Assembly: GCA_900756035.1 (NCBI GenBank)
Contig: CAAEIR010000194.1
Coordinates: 1-5,513, forward strand
From: an uncultured Anaerostipes sp.
Lineage (GTDB): Bacteria; Bacillota; Clostridia; Lachnospirales; Lachnospiraceae
Reading direction: 5' to 3'
DNA: 5,513 nt
The translations under genes were made by a program, and so were the position numbers. The notes under the pieces are model-generated. The model was not told the DNA's origin and searched no databases. It worked only from the letters and a program-made list of their open reading frames with translations. Below are positions 1 to 4,826 of the stretch, one piece after another (position 1 is the first letter of the stretch; the number at the start of each line of letters is the position of its first letter).

Positions 1-665
1 AGAACTTCCCCGGTCTTTTTCCCCCGCCCGTGGTTTGCCAGTACAAAACCGATATTGGCCAGATCCTTGCAGGTTACGCGGATAGAACATGCGCGAAAAT
101 AGATATCAAGGATTTCTTCAACATCGTCGTCAATAATGCCTGAACTTTTCAGCAGATAGGCCAGCGCCCGGTTTTTATTGCCGGTTCTCTTTTCTGAAAG
201 ATATACGGCCTCATCCACATCGATTTCCGGATTTCCGGCCAGTTTTCTTGTAAAGGCCAGAAGGCGGTCAAAACGCTCCTCATATGTCTCGCCGTGAATC
301 ATCGAGCACATCTCAATGGCTCCAATATTAACCATAGGATTAATATGCTCTTTCAGAATCAGCTGTTCTGAATAATCAATGGCATTAAAGGGTTTCCCGG
401 TTGCTTCCACACCTATGTATTGTCTGACATACTCCGTTGTGTTATCCATGAGTGCCATTAGAAGCAGGAGAGGTTTGATAATGCTCTGAATGGTGAACTT
501 TTTGTCGAAGTCGCCGGCATAGAATTCTTTTCCGTCGCTGTTCACAAGATAGACGCCAAAATCATTAATATCTGCTTTTGACAGTTCGGGAATGTAGTCG
601 GCCAGTTTTCCAAGCCGGGTATAGGAACGGCATTCTTCCAGGAGACGCTCCAATAATTCTTCCAT
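1..665 (-). CDS. glsA: Glutaminase (serine-dependent beta-lactamase-like fold), C-terminus beyond the left edge
   Basis: Cytosolic glutaminase hydrolysing L-glutamine to glutamate and ammonia. The visible 221 codons are about three quarters of a typical ~305-residue protein; the frame is open to the edge. Family landmarks appear in order: ADYIPEL near residues 22-28; the S-x-x-K catalytic pair in FTIQSIIKP (Ser61, Lys64; many relatives read SISK); NPMVNIGAI (Asn113); SEKRTGNKNRALAYLLKSS (Glu158, Asn165); YFRACSIRVTCKDLA (Tyr189); and a LANHGRGKKTGE stretch at the cut. ATG at 665 is used as start, but its ribosome site AAGGAAGG (688-681) lies 15 bases away. An in-frame GTG at 674 has the same site 6 bases away and could be the real start, adding three residues. 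The gene stands alone, divergent from the IclR gene, behind a consensus promoter with a putative operator in its leader. The family call is very secure. Confidence 0.95.
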   Translation of the reverse strand, partial: MEELLERLLEECRSYTRLGKLADYIPELSKADINDFGVYLVNSDGKEFYAGDFDKKFTIQSIIKPLLLLMALMDNTTEYVRQYIGVEATGKPFNAIDYSEQLILKEHINPMVNIGAIEMCSMIHGETYEERFDRLLAFTRKLAGNPEIDVDEAVYLSEKRTGNKNRALAYLLKSSGIIDDDVEEILDIYFRACSIRVTCKDLANIGFVLANHGRGKKTGEV

Positions 666-703
666 ATGTATCACACTCAACCTTCCTTAGTTAATTTGTT
701 ACC

Positions 704-732
704 TTGACAGTAAATGATAATATCGTTTTAAT
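704..732 (+). promoter_or_regulatory. Candidate forward promoter facing the glutaminase promoter
   Basis: TTGACA (704-709), 17-base spacer, TTTAAT (727-732): 11 of 12 consensus bases, but the mismatch is at the highly conserved second position of the -10 box. It would start transcription near 739 towards the IclR gene with a leader of about 280 bases. The putative operator (714-729) fills its spacer and -10 edge. It points head-on at the glutaminase promoter, so only one could be occupied at a time. Confidence 0.35.
714..729 (-). promoter_or_regulatory. Putative operator in the glutaminase leader, shared with the ureohydrolase promoter
   Basis: The minus strand reads AAAACGATATTATCAT. The core GATA-T-TATC is a perfect odd palindrome, extended to AAACGATATTATCATTT with a single mismatched pair. 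It lies just after the expected transcription start, a position suited to repression. The same 16 bases occur exactly at 2967-2982, before the ureohydrolase gene. The binding protein is not known; the IclR regulator encoded between the two sites is the natural candidate. Confidence 0.6.
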
Positions 733-744
733 AACTACAATGTC

Positions 745-773
745 ATTATAACTGACCGTTATTGCAGTGTCAA
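745..773 (-). promoter_or_regulatory. Perfect-consensus sigma-A promoter for the glutaminase gene
   Basis: Read on the minus strand: TTGACA (773-768), a 17-base spacer, then TATAAT (750-745), a 12/12 match to the housekeeping consensus. A/T-rich sequence with A/T tracts just upstream (774-810) resembles an UP element. Transcription should start near 738, giving a leader of about 70 bases. So strong a promoter usually needs a repressor, which fits the palindromic site directly downstream (inference). Confidence 0.85.
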
Positions 774-935
774 GAAAAATTATCATATTAGTATAAATTT
801 TATTGTAATTTATCAGAAAAACCTGTAAAAATGCCGGAGAGGCGGAGAAAAATGCAAATATATCCGGGAAAAATGCCGATGGAATAAGGGGAGACAGTTA
901 CCGATTATACTTCTGGACTGATGCGGGAAATAGAA
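774..935. other. Non-coding spacer between glutaminase and IclR genes
   Basis: This middle part of the 355-base divergent intergenic region has no convincing gene. The first ~50 bases are A/T-rich. Positions 826-876 contain three loosely repeated AAAAATGC units. An 18-codon frame from 831 lacks a ribosome site. Confidence 0.6.
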
Positions 936-953
936 AACTAAGGAAGGGATTCA

Positions 954-982
954 TTGCATATTTTTCTAAAATGTTGTAAAAT
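954..982 (+). promoter_or_regulatory. Candidate promoter for the IclR-family gene
   Basis: TTGCAT (954-959), 17-base spacer, TAAAAT (977-982). The -10 matches 5 of 6; the -35 keeps only TTG. It would give a leader of about 30 bases containing the ribosome site AAGAGGAG (1005-1012). No copy of the shared 16-bp palindrome overlaps it. Confidence 0.45.
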
Positions 983-1020
983 AAAACCATCTTGATTTTA
1001 AGAGAAGAGGAGCCTTTATT

Positions 1021-1794
1021 ATGGAAAAAGAAGTGCGTCTGATTCAGTCGATTCAAAGAGCTTTTGATATTATCAACTGTTTCAGCGAACAGTCGCCAAA
1101 ACTGACTTTACCAAAAATCAGCGAGATGCTTTCATTAAATATTAATACAACAAGAGGAATTGTAAATACCCTGGTGGCAAATGGCTACCTCGAACATGAC
1201 AGTGAGACGAACATCTATTCATTAGGTCCTGTTTTTATCCCAAAAGCAGATTTGGTCAGCGCCAATGATATGGAGAGAGTGAAGAAAATGGCAAGGCCTT
1301 ATCTGGAGGAGCTTTCCAATACATTTCAGGTATCGGCGAGGCTTCAGGTGGTTTCCAACTACAATATTTTTACGATTGAAAATATTAATCCGGAAAATGC
1401 CCATTATATACTTCTTACGCGGTTGAATACTACGTTTGCATTGAATGCGACTGCATCAGGGAAACTTTTGCTTTACTATATGGGAGAACGTCAGAGGGAG
1501 CGTTATTTCAAGACACTGGATCAGCGGATGTATACGAAAAATACGCTTGTGACCAAGGGAGATCTGCAAAAAGAGCTGGACAAGATAGAAAAGTGGGGTT
1601 ATTCCACAGAATTCGAAGAGATAGGGCTGGGAATCAGCAGTATCGCCATACCGATTATGAAGAAGACGGGCGGACTTTACGGTACGGTCAGTATAGTGGC
1701 TTCCAGTTCGATTGTCATGCCAATCATTCAGGATGTTGTGGTTCCTATGAGAAAATGCGCAGAATTTGTATCGGAAAACCTGTTGCTAAAATAA
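1021..1794 (+). CDS. IclR-family transcriptional regulator
   Basis: Cytosolic DNA-binding regulator of 257 residues, the usual IclR-family length. An N-terminal winged helix-turn-helix spans about residues 8-70: RAFDIINCF, then LTLPKISEMLSLN with recognition-helix residues INTTRGIVNTLVANGYLEHD, and a wing ending YSLGP. A C-terminal effector domain runs from about 85 to 255. Its landmarks are NATASGKLLL (142-151), the WGYSTEFEEIGLGISSIAIPI stretch (192-212) and GLYGTVSIVASS (218-229). The start is supported by AAGAGGAG 8 bases upstream of ATG. The gene lies between glutaminase and ureohydrolase genes that share a palindromic site, so local control of both is likely, but the effector is not predictable. 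IclR proteins often bind as dimers or tetramers and can repress or activate. The family call is secure; targets are inferred. Confidence 0.93.
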   Translation: MEKEVRLIQSIQRAFDIINCFSEQSPKLTLPKISEMLSLNINTTRGIVNTLVANGYLEHDSETNIYSLGPVFIPKADLVSANDMERVKKMARPYLEELSNTFQVSARLQVVSNYNIFTIENINPENAHYILLTRLNTTFALNATASGKLLLYYMGERQRERYFKTLDQRMYTKNTLVTKGDLQKELDKIEKWGYSTEFEEIGLGISSIAIPIMKKTGGLYGTVSIVASSSIVMPIIQDVVVPMRKCAEFVSENLLLK

Positions 1795-1837
1795 TGCAGG
1801 ATGCGGATGGAATTATCCATGCAAATTCCATTACCAT

Positions 1838-1889
1838 AAAAAATAAGGAGAAAATTCCAGGATACGGCGGAATTTTCTCCTTATTTTTT
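1838..1889. terminator. Bidirectional rho-independent terminator between convergent genes
   Basis: A perfect 21-bp inverted repeat (1838-1858 with 1869-1889) surrounds a 10-base loop. The arms carry an A6 run on the outer left and a T6 run on the outer right, so the transcript from either direction ends in a U tract. It lies 43 bases past the IclR stop and 15 bases past the ureohydrolase stop. A smaller hairpin (ATGGAATT 1807-1814 with AATTCCAT 1824-1831) sits on the IclR side and shares GGAATT/AATTCC elements, so alternative pairing is possible. Confidence 0.92.
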
Positions 1890-1904
1890 GCGGAGTGCGG
1901 CTGC

Positions 1905-2891
1905 TTATTTCTGTACTTTCTCTGCTTTTCTTGCAGCCAGACCATTCATAAAGTAGAGCGCCATCCAAACACCTGTGTGAGCCGACATCTGGGTTCCGCA
2001 GGTTTCAGGATAAATTTCAACAAAATCAAAGGCATTAGCTCCGGCTCTGCCGCATTCATTTACCATCATAGCCAGCTCGAAAGAGGTGAGTCCGCACGGA
2101 TCGACCGGTCCCTGAGGGTTGGCGGAGGCATCGAGGACATCGGAACAGATGGTTACATAAATCATGTCTGTATCTTTCGATGCAATTTCTAATGCTTTTT
2201 TTATAGTAGCTTCGTATCCGTTCTTCTTGATTTCCATAGCCGGAATGACAGTAGCTCCGTATTTTTCTGCTTCTCTTCTTTCCTGCGGATGATTTCTCGG
2301 TCCTCTGATTCCGATATGTACGATCTTGGTAGAATCAAAGTTTTCATCCTGATACAGACGGTTGAACGGAGAACATCTGGAATAGAGATCATCGCCAAAG
2401 GACGGCATCGTGTCCAGATGAGCGTCAAAATGAATTACACCCACCCTTTTTTTATGGCGTTTTGCCATCTCACTGATCATTGGGTAGGAGATGGAGTGAT
2501 CACCGCCAAATGTAATCGGAATGGCGCCGGCATCAATGATTTCACCGAATTTTTCGCGCATATTTGCGAAGGTTAAATCATAATTGCCGTTCTGTACAAC
2601 TGAATCGCCGTAATCGCAGGCAGTCATATAGTCAAATGTATCAATATCATAGTCAGGAAGGTAACCTGTATATCTTGTCGATACGCCGCGGAACGTTTTC
2701 GGCGCCACAACACAGGATGAGAATCCGCCATAGGTACATCCGCCTTCCCAGGGTACGCCCATAACGGCAAAATCAAAATTTTTCACATCTTCGGCCGTCT
2801 TAGCTACCGGCAGGCCCATAAAAGATGGAACTCCACTGTAAATTTCCTGCGGCACTACGCCGGGCTGATAAATAATTGGCTTATTCTGCAT
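1905..2891 (-). CDS. Agmatinase/ureohydrolase-family amidinohydrolase with a variant metal site
   Basis: 328-residue cytosolic enzyme of the arginase/agmatinase superfamily, which cleaves guanidino or formimino groups at a two-metal centre. Visible motifs: TFGGDHS (127-133, metal His132), HFDAHLD (154-160, Asp156, His158, Asp160) and DFVEIYP (289-295, Glu292). The third metal motif, usually S-(I/F)-D-x-D-x-x-D-P, reads TICSDVLDAS (247-256): the first metal-bridging Asp is Cys249, while Asp251 and Asp254 remain. Agmatine is the default substrate guess, but guanidino acids or formiminoglutamate are equally open, so no symbol is given. The start is ATG 2891, with AAAGGGG 8 bases upstream; an in-frame ATG at 2909 lacks a ribosome site. 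The gene stands alone with its own promoter and operators and ends on the shared terminator. The family is certain; substrate and activity are uncertain. Confidence 0.92.
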   Translation of the reverse strand: MQNKPIIYQPGVVPQEIYSGVPSFMGLPVAKTAEDVKNFDFAVMGVPWEGGCTYGGFSSCVVAPKTFRGVSTRYTGYLPDYDIDTFDYMTACDYGDSVVQNGNYDLTFANMREKFGEIIDAGAIPITFGGDHSISYPMISEMAKRHKKRVGVIHFDAHLDTMPSFGDDLYSRCSPFNRLYQDENFDSTKIVHIGIRGPRNHPQERREAEKYGATVIPAMEIKKNGYEATIKKALEIASKDTDMIYVTICSDVLDASANPQGPVDPCGLTSFELAMMVNECGRAGANAFDFVEIYPETCGTQMSAHTGVWMALYFMNGLAARKAEKVQK

Positions 2892-2943
2892 AATAAAAAC
2901 CCCTTTCATATAAATAACGAAATTTGTTAAGAAATACTTGTTA

Positions 2944-2982
2944 TTAAAAACGATATTATAATTTTAAAAACGATATTATCAT
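2944..2982. promoter_or_regulatory. Tandem putative operators before the ureohydrolase gene
   Basis: TTAAAAACGATATTAT is repeated exactly at 2944-2959 and 2964-2979, a 20-bp period that puts both copies on roughly the same helix face. The right copy continues to AAAACGATATTATCAT (2967-2982), identical over 16 bases to the site in the glutaminase leader (729-714, minus strand). Each holds the GATA-T-TAT(C) palindromic core. The position downstream of the predicted start fits repression by a dimer or tetramer regulator (inference). Confidence 0.65.
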
Positions 2983-2984
2983 AT

Positions 2985-2997
2985 TGATACTGTATCA
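2985..2997. promoter_or_regulatory. Perfect 13-bp palindrome over the ureohydrolase -10 box
   Basis: TGATACTGTATCA is a perfect odd palindrome covering the predicted -10 hexamer (2994-2989) and lies three bases beyond the operator pair. It differs from the 16-bp operator and may bind a second regulator; no such protein is identifiable here. Confidence 0.35.
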
Positions 2998-3017
2998 CTA
3001 AGGTGTGAAAATGTCAA
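2989..3017 (-). promoter_or_regulatory. Candidate sigma-A promoter for the ureohydrolase gene
   Basis: Minus strand: perfect TTGACA (3017-3012), a 17-base spacer, TACAGT (2994-2989; 4 of 6). It predicts a start near 2982 and a leader of about 90 bases. The arrangement (perfect -35, start, then the 16-bp palindrome) parallels the glutaminase promoter. An alternative is a TATAAT at 2960-2955 inside the operator repeats, but it has only a poor -35 (ATGATA, 16-base spacer). Confidence 0.55.
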
Positions 3018-3197
3018 TAGGCATGTAATGATTTTCGGGAGTTTTGCGAAAAACACCTCACGAAATACATCATGGCTGAGCGGATACTCACATATACTGT
3101 TATTAACGTAGAAATGCTGAAATCCTGCCCTGTAATGCCCGAGTGCCTTGCAACGGCATAAAGATTCCTGCAAATAATCATACAGTTGAGGTGGCTT
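3018..3197. other. Non-coding leader region before the deacetylase gene
   Basis: No gene is seen. Promoters for the deacetylase are unclear: a TTGATA / GAAAAT pair with a 17-base spacer (2984-3012) and a TATACT at 3093-3098 without a -35 are the best hints. CGAAAAACACCT (3047-3058) can pair in two parts with AGGTGT (3001-3006) and TTTTCG (3032-3037), giving a bulged stem of unknown meaning. Confidence 0.4.
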
Positions 3198-4070
3198 ATG
3201 AAACTTTTTTCAAAGAAAAGCAGTGATATGTCAGGACAGCATCCAGGACCTCGTCTGCCGGTGGCAGAAAATGCATTTTTCTGGATGCTGCTCCTCCTTT
3301 TGTCTATCGGATGTATTACATCCTTGTATGAAAAGTCTCTGCACAAGCAGGAAACATCGAGTGTTTCTTCGGAAAGTGTGTTTAAGAGTATAAAGACCAC
3401 AGGAAGAAATTACCAAATTAAGGAAAGAAAGCTTCCTATTTACTGCGTGAAGACGGAGGCCCCCAAAGTTGCACTGACTTTTGACGCTGCATGGGGGAAT
3501 GAGGACACACACCGGCTGATGGAAATCCTGGACGCCCATAATGTCAAGGTTACATTTTTTATGACCGGCGGCTGGGTTGAAAAATTTCCGGAGGATGTTA
3601 AGTACATAGCCGGACAGGGACATGAACTGGGAAATCACAGCGAAAATCATAAAAATATGAGCCGGCTTGACAAAGCAGTGATTCGAATGGAACTGCAAAA
3701 GGTACACGATAAGGTGAAAAAACTAACAGGAAAAGATATGACACTCTTTCGTCCGCCTTATGGAGATTATAATAATCAGGTGGTTGAGATGGCTGATTCT
3801 ATGGGGTATTATCCGATTCAGTGGGATGTCGACAGTCTGGACTGGAAAGACTACGGCGCCGATTCAATCGTGGATATGGTTCTGAATAATCCTCATCTGG
3901 GCAACGGAAGCATTATTTTAATGCATAATGGGGCAAAATATACACCTGACGCGCTGGATGCAGTCATAACCGGGCTTCAGGAAAAGGGGTTTGAGCTGGT
4001 AACGGTTTCCGAACTGATTTGGAAAGAAAACTTTTATCTGGACCAGGAGGGCCGGCAGATAGCTGAATAG
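3198..4070 (+). CDS. Membrane-anchored polysaccharide deacetylase (CE4/NodB domain, PdaB-like)
   Basis: 290-residue envelope enzyme, probably removing acetyl groups from peptidoglycan or another GlcNAc polymer outside the membrane. Basic N-terminus, one hydrophobic segment (about 26-43) acting as signal anchor, a linker, then a NodB domain from about 88 to 275. CE4 motifs in order: TFDAAWG (94-100, catalytic-base Asp96), NHSENH (146-151, metal His147 and His151), FRPPYGDYN (184-192), DSLDWKD (212-218) and ILMHN (240-244). Canonical motif 1 is TFDDG, whose second Asp binds metal; here that position is Ala97, a pattern resembling the TFD-x-x-WG form of Bacillus PdaB-type proteins. ATG 3198 is chosen because GAGG lies 6 bases upstream; a TTG at 3186 would destroy that site. 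First gene of the plus-strand envelope group; no terminator is visible after it. Substrate unknown. Confidence 0.9.
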   Translation: MKLFSKKSSDMSGQHPGPRLPVAENAFFWMLLLLLSIGCITSLYEKSLHKQETSSVSSESVFKSIKTTGRNYQIKERKLPIYCVKTEAPKVALTFDAAWGNEDTHRLMEILDAHNVKVTFFMTGGWVEKFPEDVKYIAGQGHELGNHSENHKNMSRLDKAVIRMELQKVHDKVKKLTGKDMTLFRPPYGDYNNQVVEMADSMGYYPIQWDVDSLDWKDYGADSIVDMVLNNPHLGNGSIILMHNGAKYTPDALDAVITGLQEKGFELVTVSELIWKENFYLDQEGRQIAE

Positions 4071-4080
4071 GCAGTAACTG

Positions 4081-4215
4081 TCCTGTCCGTATAGATAAAG
4101 GATACCGGCTTATGAGTATTGGAAAATATTTTGTTTCGTGATAAACTTAAAAAGCAGCTGCGTATTCGGAATATTGAATGCGTAGATGTGGAAACATAGA
4201 ATAGTACGGATAGGA
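4081..4215 (+). repeat. Long-range imperfect inverted repeat between deacetylase and the next gene
   Basis: TCCTGTCCGTAT (4081-4092) can pair with GTACGGATAGGA (4204-4215): ten Watson-Crick pairs plus two G-U pairs, enclosing about 110 bases. Inside are smaller hairpins (GTTT/AAAC around 4134-4147; CGTATTC with GAATGCG around 4161-4182). A 9-codon frame from ATG 4112 has AAAGGA 9 bases upstream. A one-base shift would join it to another open stretch ending at 4199. It could be a structured leader RNA or a decayed small gene; neither is proven. Confidence 0.3.
4174..4202 (+). promoter_or_regulatory. Candidate promoter for the 82-residue protein gene
   Basis: TTGAAT (4174-4179), 17-base spacer, TAGAAT (4197-4202): 4 of 6 and 5 of 6 consensus matches. 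Transcription would start near 4209, giving a short leader with the ribosome site AAAGAAGG ending at 4226. Confidence 0.5.
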
Positions 4216-4232
4216 ATGAAAGAAGGTCAGTG

Positions 4233-4481
4233 ATGGCGAGGGAGATAGTATTTAAAATGGAAAGGCCGGGATTGGTCGAGGAAGGCCAGGAAGTAGAGGT
4301 CAGCGAATCGGTTACCCCCTTTAATGTCAATTACATGATAGAACCGGCTGTGGCGATGTCCGGACTTTTTAAGCTGAATAACCGGCTGAAGACAGAGAAC
4401 GGGACGACAAAGGGAATTGTGAAAAAAATCGAGGAAAATGAAAGAGGTTTCTATATCACGGTTATATTTGAAGAAGAATAA
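4233..4481 (+). CDS. Small protein of unknown function
   Basis: 82 residues, not recognised. It begins MAREIVFKMERPGLVEEGQE and ends in an acidic FEEE tail. There is no hydrophobic segment or signal peptide, so it is probably cytosolic. Alternating hydrophobic and polar residues with glycines (VEEGQEVEVSE, KGIVKKIEENERGFYITVIF) suggest a mainly beta-stranded fold such as a small barrel; this is an impression, not a family match. AAAGAAGG ends 6 bases before ATG 4233; a GTG at 4230 would lie only 3 bases away and is less likely. It follows a predicted promoter and sits 162 bases after the deacetylase and 148 before the DUF4250 gene. Coding status is supported by the ribosome site, the uninterrupted frame and protein-like composition. 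Confidence 0.75.
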   Translation: MAREIVFKMERPGLVEEGQEVEVSESVTPFNVNYMIEPAVAMSGLFKLNNRLKTENGTTKGIVKKIEENERGFYITVIFEEE

Positions 4482-4539
4482 AACCATTCACAATAATGGC
4501 GAATTTTGTAATTAAATGTGAAATAATGTAGAGAAACAA

Positions 4540-4568
4540 TTGAATTTACAATGGTATTGTGATAAAGT
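4540..4568 (+). promoter_or_regulatory. Candidate extended -10 promoter for the DUF4250-prepilin-cls operon
   Basis: TTGAAT (4540-4545), 17-base spacer, TAAAGT (4563-4568) with a TG at 4560-4561 giving the extended form TGATAAAGT. It predicts a start near 4575, just ahead of the tandem leader repeat. Confidence 0.45.
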
Positions 4569-4584
4569 GTGTGGGAAATAGCAG

Positions 4585-4616
4585 TATGACAGAGAAGGAA
4601 ATATGACAGAAAAGGA
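4585..4616 (+). repeat. Tandem 17-bp leader repeat with two six-codon reading frames
   Basis: TATGACAGAGAAGGA (4585-4599) and TATGACAGAAAAGGA (4602-4616) differ at one base and lie 17 bases apart. Each holds an ATG and a Shine-Dalgarno-like AAGGA. The first ATG (4586) encodes MTEKEI and its stop overlaps the second ATG (4603) as ATGA; the second encodes MTEKDV and stops at 4623, six bases before the DUF4250 ATG. This may be a duplicated ribosome site or a tiny translated leader. Confidence 0.45.
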
Positions 4617-4629
4617 TGTGTGACCCAAG

Positions 4630-4809
4630 ATGAAAAAGATACCACATGACCCCATTATATGCCTGAGCTATGTGAATACACAGCTGCGGGATTTTTATTC
4701 CAGTCTGGAACTCCTGTGTGATGATTTTATGGTTGACCGGGACGAACTGATAAAAAAACTGGCGGATGCCGGTTTTTCTTATGACAGAGAGCAAAACAGA
4801 TTTCGTTGA
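4630..4809 (+). CDS. DUF4250-family small protein
   Basis: 59-residue cytosolic protein of unknown function. The pattern matches the DUF4250 family as I know it: a start MKKIPHDPIICLSYVNTQLR, then DFYSSLELLCDDF, DRDELIKKLADAGFSYD and a final NRFR. The family is short (about 55-60 residues), common in Clostridia, and seemingly helical with a pattern like a small DNA-binding or protein-interaction domain (inference). An in-frame stop at 4621-4623 rules out a longer start. The ribosome site AAAAGGA (4610-4616) is 13 bases from ATG, longer than usual, so translation may depend on the tiny leader frames. It precedes the prepilin-like gene by 17 bases and is likely co-transcribed with it and cardiolipin synthase. 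Confidence 0.85.
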   Translation: MKKIPHDPIICLSYVNTQLRDFYSSLELLCDDFMVDRDELIKKLADAGFSYDREQNRFR

Positions 4810-4826
4810 CCAAGAGCGACAGACAA

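Larger units (their letters stand above)
681..947. repeat. 12-bp inverted repeat pair flanking the glutaminase promoter region
   Basis: AACTAAGGAAGG occurs on the plus strand at 936-947 and on the minus strand at 692-681, a perfect 12-bp inverted pair separated by 243 bases. The left arm contains the glutaminase ribosome site. The enclosed segment holds the consensus glutaminase promoter and its operator. The right arm is an unused-looking strong Shine-Dalgarno sequence. It could be a duplicated leader remnant or the boundaries of an invertible promoter segment; the sequence alone cannot decide. Confidence 0.4.

Noticed and set aside
46..60. CGATATT inside the glutaminase gene resembling the operator core
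   Set aside because: It lacks the TATC half and flanks, and is explained by codons for conserved residues near NIGF.
831..887. 18-codon frame (MPERRRKMQIYPGKMPME) in the divergent spacer
   Set aside because: No ribosome site or promoter placed for it; short enough to arise by chance.
1593..2192. 199-codon forward frame across the IclR end, the terminator and the ureohydrolase gene
   Set aside because: It runs through a perfect terminator hairpin and antisense to a clear enzyme gene, has no protein-like pattern, and is a shadow frame.
2892..2909. Upstream ATG giving a six-residue longer ureohydrolase
   Set aside because: No Shine-Dalgarno before 2909, and the AAAGGGG serving ATG 2891 would fall inside the coding sequence.
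3014..3400. 128-codon minus-strand frame before and over the deacetylase start
   Set aside because: No ribosome site or recognisable pattern, and it overlaps the better supported deacetylase start and the ureohydrolase promoter.
3231..3707. 158-codon minus-strand frame opposite the deacetylase
   Set aside because: Antisense to all main CE4 motifs, with Cys/His-rich low-plausibility sequence and no ribosome site.
4484..4499. CCATT/AATGG hairpin after the 82-residue gene as a terminator
   Set aside because: Only five pairs and no following T run; too weak to call.
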